Positions 14,236 to 23,418 of a stretch of 64,000 nt of DNA are shown one piece after another (within the stretch, counting starts at the first letter, position 1; each line of letters begins with the position of its first letter). The translations under genes were made by a program, and so were the position numbers. Source of the stretch: Vicinamibacterales bacterium (lineage in GTDB: Bacteria; Acidobacteriota; Vicinamibacteria; Vicinamibacterales; UBA2999). The stretch is taken from the NCBI GenBank assembly GCA_041659285.1, contig JBAZYO010000006.1, forward strand, positions 124,001 through 188,000. Reading direction: 5' to 3'. The notes beneath the pieces were generated by a model that worked only from the letters and a program-made list of their open reading frames with translations, made no database searches and had not been told where the DNA came from.

Positions 14236-16935
14236 ATGCATCCGGCGGAGATACGCACTTCCTTCCTGAAATACTTTGAAAGACACGGGCACCGCGTGGT
14301 CCCCAGCAGCCCCCTGCTCCCGGGCGACGACCCCACGCTGCTGTTCACCAACGCCGGCATGAACCAGTTCAAGGACGTGTTTCTCGGCCGCGAGAAGCGT
14401 GACTACACGCGCGCCGCCTCGTCGCAGAAGTGCATGCGCGTCAGCGGCAAGCACAACGACCTCGACAACGTCGGCCCCTCGCTCCGGCACCACACCTTCT
14501 TCGAGATGCTCGGCAACTTCTCGTTCGGCGACTACTTCAAGCACGACGCCATCGAGCTGGCCTGGAACCTGCTGACCAAGGAATGGCAGCTCGACCCGTC
14601 CACGCTGTATGTGACGGTGTTCAAGGGCGCGCCCGGCATTCCGCGTGACGAGGAGGCCTACCAGCGCTGGCTCGACTTCGTGCCGGCCGACCACATCGGC
14701 GAGCTCGGCATGGCCGACAACTTCTGGGCCATGGGCGACACCGGCCCCTGCGGACGCTGCTCCGAGATCTACGTGGACCGCGGCGCCAAGGTCCCCGGCA
14801 CCGGCCGCTTCGTCGAAGACGTCGAGGGCGGGAGCGAGCGCTTCGTCGAGATCTGGAACAACGTGTTCATGGAGTTCGAACGCGACGACCAGGGCACGCT
14901 GACGCCCCTGCCGGCGCCGTCGATCGACACCGGCATGGGCCTCGAGCGCATCTCGGCCGTCATGCAGGGCAGCATGTCGAACTACGACACGCCGCTGTTC
15001 ATGCCGCTGCTCACCGCCATCGGCGAGATGTCCGGGCACCGCTACGGCCAGTCGATGTCGCCCAGCGACGTTTCGATGCGCGTGGTCGCCGACCACGCCC
15101 GCGCCGCCACGTTCCTGATTGCCGACGGCGTGGTGCCGTCGAACGAATGGCGCGGCTACGTGCTGCGCAAGATCATGCGCCGCGCCATGCGGCACGGGCG
15201 CAAGCTCGGCCTGCACGAGCCGTTTCTGTTCTCCCTCGCCGACGTCGTCGTGCGCGAGATGGGCGACGCCTATCCCGAGTTGAAGGCCGGGCGCGACGCC
15301 GTGGTGCAGGTGATCAAGAGCGAAGAGGAACGGTTCGACGCCGTGCTCACGGGCGGACTCCCCCGCCTCGAGGACGTTCTCGAGCGCGCGGCCAAGACCA
15401 CCAAGGTGGTCCCGGGCGACGAGGCCTTCAAGCTTTACGACACCTTCGGCCTGCCGCGAGACTTCATCGAAGACCTGGCCAGCAACCAGGGCCTGACGTT
15501 CGACAGCGAAGGGTTCGACGCCGCCATGGAAGGCCAGCGTGTGAAAGCACGGGCCGGCAGTTCGTTCGAAAGCAAGAAGGGCGAAGACTTCACGTTCATG
15601 TCGGACGAGGAGCGCGAAGAACTGCGCGCCGTCGGCGACACGTTCGAGGGCTACGCCGAGACCACGCTGAAGGGTGTGCCGGTGCTGGCCCTCTTCAACG
15701 ACCAGAAGAAATCAGTGGAGGCCCTCGACAGCGGCGGCAGCGGATACATCGCGCTCGGCCGGACGCCCTTCTATCTCGAGGCCGGCGGACAGGTCTCGGA
15801 CCACGGCTGGATCGCGCCGGCCTCGGGCCAGCGCTCCCGCGTCACCGGCGTGTCGCGGCTCGGCCCCGGCCTCCCGCGCGTCCATCGCGTCGAGGGCATC
15901 GAAGGCCGCATTGCCCTGCGCGACCTGGTGACGGCGCACGTGGACGTCGAGCTGCGCGACGCCACGCGCCGCAACCACACCGCCACGCACCTGCTGCACG
16001 CGGCGCTCCGCAGGGTGCTCGGCCCGCACGTGAAGCAGGCCGGTTCACTCGTGGCCCCCGATCGCCTGCGGTTCGACTTCGTCCACTTCTCCGCCGTGAC
16101 CCCGGAGCAGCTGGTGGAGGTCGAGCGGCTGGTGAACGCGGCCATCGTGAAGAACGACCCGGTGAACACCGCCGTCAGGAACACGCAGGAGGCCATTGCG
16201 GCGGGAGCCATGGCGCTGTTCGGCGAGAAATACGGCGACAAGGTCCGGGTGGTGGCGGTCGGCGACGGCGCCTTCAGCACGGAACTCTGCGGCGGCACTC
16301 ACGTGCGCGCGACCGGAGACATCGGGTCGCTGCTGGTCACCGACGAGTCGGGCGTGGCAGCGGGCGTGCGCCGCGTCGAGGCGGTGACGGGCCTCGGCGC
16401 CCTCGACCTCGCGCGCAGCGCGCTCGCCGAGACCAGGGCCATTGCCGCCGAGTCCGGCGCCAGGCGCGGAGGCCTGGTTGACTGGGTCCGGCACCAGCAG
16501 GCCCTGGCCGGTAAGGCGCAGAAGGAAATACAGCAGCTCAAGACCAAGCTGGCCCTTGGCGGATCCGGCGGCAGCGGCGCCGCGGATGAGGACAAGGTCG
16601 AGATCGCGGGCGCCACGTTCATCGCGCGCGAGGTGAAGGACGTGGACAAGGAGTCGCTCCGCGCCCTCGCCGACACCCTGAAATCCCGGCTCAAGAGCGG
16701 CGTGATCGTGCTGGCCGCGGCCATGCCCGACGGCAAGGTTTCGCTGATCGCTTCGGTCACGCCTGACCTGGCCAAGAAGGCGCCGGCCGGCCAGCTCCTC
16801 AAGCAGCTCGCCCCCATCGTCGGGGGCGGCGGCGGTGGCCGCCCGGACTTCGCGGAGGCCGGGGGCAAAGAACCGGCGAAGATCACGGATTTGCTCAAGG
16901 AAGCCAGGCTACTGGTTGAGAAACTCCTCGCCTGA
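14236..16935 (+). CDS. alaS: Alanyl-tRNA synthetase
   Basis: Charges tRNA-Ala. 899 residues, normal length. The class II catalytic core is at the N-terminus (PTLLFTNAGMNQFKDVFLG, MRVSGKHNDLDNVG, HHTFFEMLGNFSFGDYFK). The editing domain has HTATHLLHAAL and the zinc motif CGGTHV. The C-terminal C-Ala region carries the Gly-rich GGGGGGRPDFAEAGGK. No frameshift or missing motif is seen. Confidence 0.98.
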   Translation: MHPAEIRTSFLKYFERHGHRVVPSSPLLPGDDPTLLFTNAGMNQFKDVFLGREKRDYTRAASSQKCMRVSGKHNDLDNVGPSLRHHTFFEMLGNFSFGDYFKHDAIELAWNLLTKEWQLDPSTLYVTVFKGAPGIPRDEEAYQRWLDFVPADHIGELGMADNFWAMGDTGPCGRCSEIYVDRGAKVPGTGRFVEDVEGGSERFVEIWNNVFMEFERDDQGTLTPLPAPSIDTGMGLERISAVMQGSMSNYDTPLFMPLLTAIGEMSGHRYGQSMSPSDVSMRVVADHARAATFLIADGVVPSNEWRGYVLRKIMRRAMRHGRKLGLHEPFLFSLADVVVREMGDAYPELKAGRDAVVQVIKSEEERFDAVLTGGLPRLEDVLERAAKTTKVVPGDEAFKLYDTFGLPRDFIEDLASNQGLTFDSEGFDAAMEGQRVKARAGSSFESKKGEDFTFMSDEEREELRAVGDTFEGYAETTLKGVPVLALFNDQKKSVEALDSGGSGYIALGRTPFYLEAGGQVSDHGWIAPASGQRSRVTGVSRLGPGLPRVHRVEGIEGRIALRDLVTAHVDVELRDATRRNHTATHLLHAALRRVLGPHVKQAGSLVAPDRLRFDFVHFSAVTPEQLVEVERLVNAAIVKNDPVNTAVRNTQEAIAAGAMALFGEKYGDKVRVVAVGDGAFSTELCGGTHVRATGDIGSLLVTDESGVAAGVRRVEAVTGLGALDLARSALAETRAIAAESGARRGGLVDWVRHQQALAGKAQKEIQQLKTKLALGGSGGSGAADEDKVEIAGATFIAREVKDVDKESLRALADTLKSRLKSGVIVLAAAMPDGKVSLIASVTPDLAKKAPAGQLLKQLAPIVGGGGGGRPDFAEAGGKEPAKITDLLKEARLLVEKLLA

Positions 16936-16962
16936 GCCCCCGGGGCACTAGCGCCGATAAGG

Positions 16963-16968
16963 TACACT
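16963..16968 (+). promoter_or_regulatory. Putative -10 element (TACACT) of the transglycosylase
   Basis: TACACT ends 8 bases before the TTG start at 16977. Confidence 0.4.
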
Positions 16969-16976
16969 GAAGATCC

Positions 16977-17675
16977 TTGATACGCAGCCTGGTTCTACTC
17001 GCCCTGACCATCGGCTTGGCTTCGCCCGCCGCCGCCCAGATCTACACCTGGCGCGACACCGACGGAAAGCTCGTGCTGTCGGATCAGCCGCGCGTGGACA
17101 AAGGCGAGATGAACACCTACGCGGTATCCGGAGCCACCACCGTGCGCGCCACCAAGCCGCTGGTGCCCAGCGTGAAGAGCGCGCGCTTCGACGACTCCAT
17201 CAACGAACATTCCCGCCGCATCGGCGTGTCGGCGGACCTGGTGCGGGCCGTCATTCAGGTGGAATCGGCCTTCAACCCCACGGCCGTCTCGACCAAGGGT
17301 GCGATGGGCCTGATGCAGTTGATGCCCGCCACCGCCCTGGAACTGGGCGTGAGCAATCCATTCGAGCCCGACCAGAACATCCGCGGCGGCGTGACCTACC
17401 TGAAGCGCCTGCTCGTTCGCTACGACCACAAGGTGGAACTGGCGCTGGCGGCCTACAACGCCGGCATGGGCAACGTGGAGAAGTACGGCGCCGTGCCGCC
17501 CTTCGAGGAAACCCGCAACTACGTCAAGAAGATCACCGGCGCGGCCCCGGCGGCGCCGCCCAACACCATCTACAAGTGGATGGAGGTGGTGAGCGGCAAG
17601 CCCGTGACCCGCTACTCAAACAAGCGCCCGGAGTCGGGCGCCTACGAAGTCGTCAATTCCCGCCTTCGCCCCTGA
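16977..17675 (+). CDS. Secreted lytic transglycosylase (SLT domain)
   Basis: Periplasmic murein hydrolase that cleaves glycan strands to 1,6-anhydro products. 232 residues. A signal peptide (SLVLLALTIGLASPAAAQ) is followed by a DUF4124-like start (IYTWRDTDGKLVLSD). The SLT domain has the catalytic Glu in VIQVESAFNPTAVSTKGAMG, then LMQLMPATA, and LALAAYNAGMGNVEKYG. The start codon is TTG; no better one gives a complete signal peptide. Confidence 0.93.
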   Translation: MIRSLVLLALTIGLASPAAAQIYTWRDTDGKLVLSDQPRVDKGEMNTYAVSGATTVRATKPLVPSVKSARFDDSINEHSRRIGVSADLVRAVIQVESAFNPTAVSTKGAMGLMQLMPATALELGVSNPFEPDQNIRGGVTYLKRLLVRYDHKVELALAAYNAGMGNVEKYGAVPPFEETRNYVKKITGAAPAAPPNTIYKWMEVVSGKPVTRYSNKRPESGAYEVVNSRLRP

Positions 17676-17760
17676 CGGGGCTACGGCGCGGCAGGCCCGC
17701 CGCCAGGCCGTCGTTGGGCCGGGGCACCATGAAGGGGCGGCCCACCTGCTAAGTGCGTGC

Positions 17761-17766
17761 TATGAT
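17761..17766 (+). promoter_or_regulatory. Putative -10 element (TATGAT) of rpsT
   Basis: TATGAT lies 40 bases before the rpsT GTG, which would leave a leader of about 34 bases, unlike the short leaders of neighbouring genes. The rest of this gap holds an imperfect GC-rich hairpin near 17716-17743. Confidence 0.45.
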
Positions 17767-17806
17767 TACGTGTTCGGCATCCTACTGACATCGAGGTCCT
17801 AGAGAC

Positions 17807-18067
17807 GTGGCGAAGAGAAACAAGTCGGCCCTGAAGGCCAATCGGCAGAACATCAAGCGTCGCGAGCACAACCGGGAGTTGCGCTCGAAGCTGCGCACGG
17901 GCCTCAAGGCCGTCCGCAAGTCGCTCGACGACAAGAACATGGACGCGGCGAAGGCCGCCCTCAAGGGGTTGCAGTCGCTCGTGGACAAGATGGCCACCAA
18001 GGGCATCATCCACCGCAACACCGCCTCCAGGCTGAAGTCGCGGGTCTCCGCGCGCATCCCGAAGTAG
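17807..18067 (+). CDS. rpsT: 30S ribosomal protein S20
   Basis: Small-subunit protein that binds 16S rRNA. 86 residues, Lys/Arg-rich and all-helical, with AKRNKSALKANRQNIKRRE at the N-terminus and the conserved KGIIHRNTASRLKSR near the end. GTG start. Converges on holA across a GC-rich hairpin. Confidence 0.96.
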   Translation: MAKRNKSALKANRQNIKRREHNRELRSKLRTGLKAVRKSLDDKNMDAAKAALKGLQSLVDKMATKGIIHRNTASRLKSRVSARIPK

Positions 18068-18073
18068 TGCGCT

Positions 18074-18115
18074 AGGGTCGGACCCCTCGGCACGTCCCGC
18101 TCGGGGTCAGACCCT
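18074..18115. terminator. Hairpin between convergent rpsT and holA
   Basis: AGGGTC..ACCCC pairs with GGGGT..GACCCT around a GC-rich centre. It lies between two convergent genes, so it can serve as a two-way terminator. There is no clear T-run. Confidence 0.5.
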
Positions 18116-18118
18116 CTC

Positions 18119-19105
18119 TCACCTGCCGCAAATCTCCACGACCAGACGCTCCAGGAGAAATCTTGGCGCGCCCGACGACGACTTGATGGCCAGGTCGGTG
18201 CGGAACACGGCGTCGAGGCTGTGCTTCACGCGCGTGTCGGGCCGCAGGCGGATGGCCGCGGCGCGGATCTGCCCGAGGAGCATCGGCGGCTGGGCGCCGG
18301 CGTCGATCTGCGCGGCGATCTCCCGCAACGCGCCGGCCGCATCCGCGTTCCAGATGGCCTTGCCGAGCGCGAAATCCTCACCCGGCTCGTTCTGCGGCAT
18401 CACCAGGTCGCGCACGTGGTTGGCGGTGATGGCCGACTCCCCTGCCGCGTAGAGCACCAGCTTCTCCACTTCCGCGCGAATGCGGCCGAGGCTGAGTCCG
18501 GTCGTCGCCAGCAGGAGTTGGAGCGCCTTGGGCTCGATGGTCAGTTCGTCCTTGTCCAGGCGCTTCTGAATCCACTGCTCCGCGTCGCGCGCGGTCTCGA
18601 GCGATCCGCAATCCACGCAATCGGCGCGCTTCCGCAGGATCTTGACCAGGCGGCGATTGGCGTCCAGCCCGCCGGCCACGAACACCAGGGTGGTCATCGG
18701 CTCGGGCTTCTCGAAGTACGCCTCGAGCTCCTCCACCGGCGTCGAGCCGCGCTTGCCCTTCTTGACCAGGTCCAGGTCGCCCTGCGACTCGTCTTCGTCC
18801 TTGCCGCGCTTGGGCGCCAGCAGGCGTTCGGCCTCGTGGATGATGATGACCCGCCGCGGCGACATCATCGGCAGCGTCCGCGCGGTGGAGAGGATGGCGC
18901 CGATCAGGGCGTCGCGGCCCGAGGCGTTGCCGGCTTCGTTGGCGTACAGGCTCTCGACGTTGAAGGCGTGCAGGCCCTCGTCGACGACGCCGGCGAACTC
19001 GAGCGCGAGGTCGTGGCGCGACTGCAGGTCGTCGCCTTCGAGCAGATAGAGCGGAGCCGTCTTGCCGGACTTGATCTGCTTGCGGACGTCAGCAACTGTT
19101 GACAT
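18119..19105 (-). CDS. holA: DNA polymerase III delta subunit
   Basis: Clamp-loader subunit that opens the beta clamp. 328 residues with the HolA layout: an AAA+-like N-terminal region (APLYLLEGDDLQSRHD, SPRRVIIIHEAERLL) lacking a functional Walker A, a middle domain (TTLVFVAGGLDANRRLVKIL), and a C-terminal collar (LSLGRIRAEVEKLVLYA, LGQIRAAAIRLR). Downstream of leuS and lptE, as in many bacteria. Confidence 0.92.
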   Translation of the reverse strand: MSTVADVRKQIKSGKTAPLYLLEGDDLQSRHDLALEFAGVVDEGLHAFNVESLYANEAGNASGRDALIGAILSTARTLPMMSPRRVIIIHEAERLLAPKRGKDEDESQGDLDLVKKGKRGSTPVEELEAYFEKPEPMTTLVFVAGGLDANRRLVKILRKRADCVDCGSLETARDAEQWIQKRLDKDELTIEPKALQLLLATTGLSLGRIRAEVEKLVLYAAGESAITANHVRDLVMPQNEPGEDFALGKAIWNADAAGALREIAAQIDAGAQPPMLLGQIRAAAIRLRPDTRVKHSLDAVFRTDLAIKSSSGAPRFLLERLVVEICGR

Positions 19106-19120
19106 GACTCAGCCGCCCCC

Positions 19121-19170
19121 GCCCTGAGCGAGCGATCGGCGACGCGCATTGACGATCGCGAGTCGAAGGG
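19121..19170. repeat. Palindromic repeat between lptE and holA
   Basis: CCTGAGCGAGCGATCG and CGATCGCGAGTCGAAGG form an inverted pair. The CTGAGC..TCGAAGG edges match the repeat found inside mqnX (39932-39955). Confidence 0.55.
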
Positions 19171-19722
19171 TCAAAACGCTTCCAGGATCGCGCTGACGAC
19201 CGACTTGGCAAAGTCCGTCGCCATGCGCTCGAATGCCGCCCGGTCGTTGCCCGCGAAGGCCGCCACGTCCACGCCGCCGGCGGCGGGGTTGGCCAGGTCA
19301 TACTCATCCGAAAACGCCAGCGCCGGGTTTTCCCACAGCGTCTTCTGCTGCTTCACGTCTTCGAAGGCGACCTTCACGATCACCGTAAAGCGGTAGCGCG
19401 AAGCCAACTGGGCGTCGTTCAGGCCCACCGGCTGGCTCGACACCGACTGGATCTCGCCTCGCACGATGCCGTCGGTGCCGGCGTCGGTGGGCGTCACGGT
19501 GTAACGGCCGCTGGCCTGGAACTCCTCACGGACCTTCTGCGTGAAGGTCTGCTCGATGGTCGGATAGGGCGTGGTGTTGCCGAACATCGGGATGCCGAGC
19601 GTGCGGATGTACGCCGGCAGGAACGAGCCGCGCCCGGCCAGCGCGTAGCCGCAGGACGCGGCGCCGACCCCGGCGGCCAGCACCGGCAGCGCGCGAAGCA
19701 CCTGTCGCCTGGTGGTATTCAT
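19171..19722 (-). CDS. lptE: LPS-assembly lipoprotein LptE
   Basis: Plugs the LptD barrel and assists LPS export to the outer surface. 183 residues. A twin-arginine-like start (MNTTRRQVLRALPVLAAG) and lipobox AASC are followed by the LptE fold with IRTLGIPMFGNTTPYPTIEQ and RYRFTVIVKVAFED. The leuS-lptE-holA order supports the call, since LptE sequences are poorly conserved. Confidence 0.85.
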   Translation of the reverse strand: MNTTRRQVLRALPVLAAGVGAASCGYALAGRGSFLPAYIRTLGIPMFGNTTPYPTIEQTFTQKVREEFQASGRYTVTPTDAGTDGIVRGEIQSVSSQPVGLNDAQLASRYRFTVIVKVAFEDVKQQKTLWENPALAFSDEYDLANPAAGGVDVAAFAGNDRAAFERMATDFAKSVVSAILEAF

Positions 19723-19730
19723 CTCTGCTA

Positions 19731-22166
19731 TTAGGCCACAACAATCGAGACCAGGCGACCTTTGGCAATCACGACTTTCTTGATCGTCTTGCCGGCAATG
19801 TGCGCCTGCACGTGTGGATCGGCCAGCGCCAGCGCCTCGAGGTCCTGGTCGGCGATGTCGGGCGCCGCGGTCACGCGCCCGCGCAGCTTGCCGTTGACCT
19901 GCACCGGGATCTCCAGCTCTTCAGCCCTCGCCACGTCGGCGTCGAACGACGGCCAGCGGGCGCCCGCCAATCCGTCGGCATGGCCGTACATCTGCCAGAG
20001 CTCTTCCATCGTGTGCGGCGCAAACGGCGACAGCATCACCATCAGCGCTTCGACGGCTTCGCGCGCCACCTTCGGCGCCTGCGCCGAGCGCTCGCCCTTG
20101 TCGGTGAACAGGTAGAGCTCGTTGACCAGTTCCATCATCGCCGACACCGCGGTGTTCATCTGCTGGCGGACGTCGATGTCCTGGGTGACGCGGCGAATCG
20201 TGTCGTGGGTCTTCCGGCGCAAGCCACGCTCGGCGGCGGTGAGACGCGCGTGTTCGAAGCCGCCGCCGGCGGCGACCGCCTCGTCGCGCCACTGATCAGC
20301 AGCGCGCCACACGCGCGCCAGGAAGCGGAAGCTGCCTTCCAGGCCCGAGTCGCTCCACTCGACTTCTTTCTCCGGCGGCGCCACGAACATCACGTAGAGA
20401 CGCAGCGCGTCGGAGCCGTACTTCTCGATCATCGAGTCCGGATCGACGACGTTCCCCTTGGACTTCGACATCACGGCGCCGTCTTTCAGCACCATGCCCT
20501 GCGTCAGCAGGTGCGTGAACGGCTCGGTGTGTTCGACCATGCCGAGGTCGTGGAACACGCGCGCGAAGAACCGCGAGTAGATCAGGTGCAGGATGGCGTG
20601 CTCGACGCCGCCGCTGTAGAAGTCCACCGGGCACCAGTAGGCCACCTTCTTGGGGTCGAAGGGCATCTGGTCGTTGTGCGCGTCGGCGAACCGGTAGAAG
20701 TACCAGGACGAATCGACGAAGGTGTCCATGGTGTCGGTTTCGCGCCGGGCCGGACCGCCGCACTTCGGGCACTTCACATTGACGAATTCCGGCACGCTGG
20801 CCAGCGGCGAGTCGCCGCGGCCGGTGAACTCGGTGATCTTCGGCAACGTCACCGGGAGCTGATCGTCCGGCACCGGCACCACGCCGTCCACCGAACAATG
20901 GATCATCGGAATGGGCGTGCCCCAGTAGCGCTGGCGCGAGATTCCCCAGTCCTTCAGCCGGAACTGCACCGTGCCCTGGCCGATGCCGCGCTCTTCCGCT
21001 TCGGCGGTGATCTGACGGCGAGCCTCGTCCGCGGGCATCCCGTCGTACGGGCCTGAGTCAACCAGGACCTCATCGTCGTTCACCACCCGGACAATCGGCA
21101 GCTCGTACTTGGTGGCGAAGTCCAGGTCGCGTTCGTCGTGGGCGGGCACCGCCATCACGGCGCCAGTACCGTATTCGCCCAGAACGTAGTTGGCGACCCA
21201 AATCGGCACCGGCTTGCGGGTGAACGGATTGATGGCAAAGCGGCCGGTGAAGAACCCCTCTTTCGCGACCTCGCCGGTCATTCGGCCGGCGCGGTCCTGC
21301 CCCCGAAAGCGCTGCGCCTTCGCCGTGAATGCCTTTTCGTCGGCCGATTCCTTGGCGAACGACGTGACCAGCGCGTGCTCGGGCGCCAGCATCACGAAGG
21401 TGGCGCCGTAGATGGTGTCGATGCGCGTCGTGAACACCTCGATGAACGCGTCCTCACCCTGGATCGGGAACCTGACCCTGGCGCCTTCCGACCGCCCGAT
21501 CCAGTTCCGCTGCATGGTCAGGACCTTTTCAGGCCACTTCGACAGCCCCTCGGCGGCGTGCAACAGGTCGTCGGCGTAGGCGGTGATGCGGAAGAACCAC
21601 TGCTCGAGATCCTTCTGCGTCACGGCAGTGCCGCAGCGCCAGCACGCGCCGTCCACCACCTGCTCGTTGGCCAGCACGGTGTTGTCGACCGGGCACCAGT
21701 TCACGGTCGAGCGGCGGCGATAGGCCAGGCCCTTCTCGAACATCCGCGTGAACAGCCACTGGTTCCAGCGGTAGTACTCGGGCTGGCAGGTCGCCAGCTC
21801 GCGTCCCCACGCGTAGCTGATGCCCAGGCGCTGCAACTGCCCCTTCATGTGGGCGATGTTGCCGAGCGTGGAGGTCTCGGGATGGATGCCGTTCTTGATC
21901 GCGGCGTTTTCCGCGGGCAGGCCGAACGCGTCCCACCCGAACGGGTGCAGCACGTTGAAGCCCTGCAGCCGCTTCAGCCGCGAAACGACGTCGCCGATGA
22001 TGTAGTTGCGGACGTGCCCGACGTGCGCGTGCCCCGAGGGGTAGGCGAACATCTCGAGGCAGTAGAACTTCGGCTTCGAGGGGTCTTCGGTGACTTCAAA
22101 CGCCTGGGTGTCGGCCCAGTGCTTCTGCCATTTCTTGTCGAGGTCTTGCGGATGATATTCGGCCAC
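19731..22166 (-). CDS. leuS: Leucyl-tRNA synthetase
   Basis: Charges tRNA-Leu. 811 residues. HVGH signature in YPSGHAHVGHVRNYIIGDV, the Cys-rich zinc domain, the CP1 editing domain with FTTRIDTIYGATFVMLAPEH, and MSKSKGNVVDP as the KMSKS loop. GTG start at 22166, preceded by TAAAAT. lptE follows after eight bases, so the genes are probably one operon. Confidence 0.98.
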   Translation of the reverse strand: MAEYHPQDLDKKWQKHWADTQAFEVTEDPSKPKFYCLEMFAYPSGHAHVGHVRNYIIGDVVSRLKRLQGFNVLHPFGWDAFGLPAENAAIKNGIHPETSTLGNIAHMKGQLQRLGISYAWGRELATCQPEYYRWNQWLFTRMFEKGLAYRRRSTVNWCPVDNTVLANEQVVDGACWRCGTAVTQKDLEQWFFRITAYADDLLHAAEGLSKWPEKVLTMQRNWIGRSEGARVRFPIQGEDAFIEVFTTRIDTIYGATFVMLAPEHALVTSFAKESADEKAFTAKAQRFRGQDRAGRMTGEVAKEGFFTGRFAINPFTRKPVPIWVANYVLGEYGTGAVMAVPAHDERDLDFATKYELPIVRVVNDDEVLVDSGPYDGMPADEARRQITAEAEERGIGQGTVQFRLKDWGISRQRYWGTPIPMIHCSVDGVVPVPDDQLPVTLPKITEFTGRGDSPLASVPEFVNVKCPKCGGPARRETDTMDTFVDSSWYFYRFADAHNDQMPFDPKKVAYWCPVDFYSGGVEHAILHLIYSRFFARVFHDLGMVEHTEPFTHLLTQGMVLKDGAVMSKSKGNVVDPDSMIEKYGSDALRLYVMFVAPPEKEVEWSDSGLEGSFRFLARVWRAADQWRDEAVAAGGGFEHARLTAAERGLRRKTHDTIRRVTQDIDVRQQMNTAVSAMMELVNELYLFTDKGERSAQAPKVAREAVEALMVMLSPFAPHTMEELWQMYGHADGLAGARWPSFDADVARAEELEIPVQVNGKLRGRVTAAPDIADQDLEALALADPHVQAHIAGKTIKKVVIAKGRLVSIVVA

Positions 22167-22178
22167 GGTGATCCGTTG

Positions 22179-22184
22179 ATTTTA
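22179..22184 (-). promoter_or_regulatory. Putative -10 element (TAAAAT) of leuS
   Basis: On the minus strand TAAAAT ends 12 bases before the GTG at 22166, in the short gap after the deacetylase gene. Confidence 0.4.
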
Positions 22185-23111
22185 CTACCGACAGACGGCA
22201 ATCACCGCATCCAGGCTGTCCGACAGGGCGCGGAGGTCGTAGCCTCCCTCGGTCACGAACACCACCTTCCCCTCGCAGACGTCGTCCGCCACGTCCAGCA
22301 GCGCCTTGGTAAGGCGGCCGAAGCCCGCAGTGGTCATCCGCAGCTGTCCCAAGGGGTCCTGCTCGTGAGCGTCGAAGCCCGCCGACACCATCAACAGCTC
22401 CGGCTTGAACTCGCGCAGACGCGGCAGCACCACCTCCGCATACTTGCGCTCGACCACTCCATCTTTGTCGCCGATGGTCAGCGGGACGTTCAGCGTGAAC
22501 CCCTCGCCCGCTCCGCGCCCGGTCTCGCCCGCCGCGCCGCTGCCCGGCCAGAACGGGTATTGGTGCGACGACACGAACAGGATGCTGGGGTCCTCGTAGA
22601 ACATCGCCTGGGTGCCGTTGCCGTGGTGCACGTCGAAATCGACGATGGCCACGCGAGACAGGCCGCGCGAGCGGGCGTAGGCTGCGCCAGCGGCGATGTT
22701 GTTGTAAAGACAGAACCCCATCGCCCTGTCAGCCTCGGCGTGGTGGCCCGGCGGCCGAACCATGGCCAGGGCGCGCGAACCACGTGCGCCATCGAGCACA
22801 TGGTCCACCGCGGTGAGCACCGCTCCGGCGGCCAGCCGGGCGATGTCGTCGGAATCCGGCGACGTAAACGTGTCTTCGTCGATCATCGTGGCCCGGCCCC
22901 GCGTCGCCACGATGGCGGCGATGTGTTCGCGAGTGTGCACCCGCGCGAGATCGTCGTCGGTGGCAGATCGCGGTTCGAGCACGGTTCCACCCTGCTCGCG
23001 AAACCGGGCGGCCACCGCTTCCAACGTCTCGGCGCGCTCGGGCCGTTCCGGGTGTTCCGCTGGAGTCACGTGATCGACAAAGCGAGGCGAGCTGACGAGG
23101 ACCAACGGCAT
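22185..23111 (-). CDS. Histone deacetylase-family protein
   Basis: Zinc-dependent amidohydrolase of the arginase/deacetylase fold, like AcuC, acetylpolyamine amidohydrolases and HDACs. 308 residues. AEHPERPERAETL, RPPGHHAEADRAMGFCLYNN (the paired active-site His), DFDVHHGNGTQAMFY (zinc ligands), VSAGFDAHEQDPLG and VTEGGYDLRAL are all present, so it should be catalytically competent. The substrate is not predictable. leuS follows 18 bases later. Confidence 0.92.
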   Translation of the reverse strand: MPLVLVSSPRFVDHVTPAEHPERPERAETLEAVAARFREQGGTVLEPRSATDDDLARVHTREHIAAIVATRGRATMIDEDTFTSPDSDDIARLAAGAVLTAVDHVLDGARGSRALAMVRPPGHHAEADRAMGFCLYNNIAAGAAYARSRGLSRVAIVDFDVHHGNGTQAMFYEDPSILFVSSHQYPFWPGSGAAGETGRGAGEGFTLNVPLTIGDKDGVVERKYAEVVLPRLREFKPELLMVSAGFDAHEQDPLGQLRMTTAGFGRLTKALLDVADDVCEGKVVFVTEGGYDLRALSDSLDAVIAVCR

Positions 23112-23134
23112 CCGTATAGGTTAGCCCAACCAAA

Positions 23135-23395
23135 GACAGCCGCAGATTAGACGCCGATTTGACACAGATTCTGATTGGACGGCGACCGCCGAACCGCGCC
23201 AAGACACGGCGGCCCGACGCAGGCCGGTTGGCGTTCTTTCCAACCGGCCTGACCGAGCAGACAGAGACCAGAAACAAGAGTGGCTGTGTTGTGTGAACAC
23301 TCTTGTTTCTGGCCTCTGCCTGCTCGGTCCGCGGGAGCGAAGCTCCGCGTCGGGCCGCCTCAGTCATCTGCGTGAATCTGCGAAATCTGCGGCCC
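23135..23395 (-). repeat. Structured interspersed element, copy 2
   Basis: Same architecture as 1837-2099 but reversed. The 32-bp stem uses 23251-23282 and 23298-23329, and the CAGGCCGGTTGG hairpin lies at 23220-23251. Read in the element's sense, stem imperfections are G-U pairs. Two base pairs differ from copy 1 by changes on both sides (C-G against A-T, A-T against G-C). It fills the gap between the deacetylase and acyltransferase genes. Confidence 0.85.
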
Positions 23396-23418
23396 GTCAA
23401 TCCGCGACCGGGCGGTCG

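Noticed and set aside
21138..23150. 670-codon plus-strand frame opposite leuS and the deacetylase
   Set aside because: Spans two real minus-strand genes and the gap; no family similarity.
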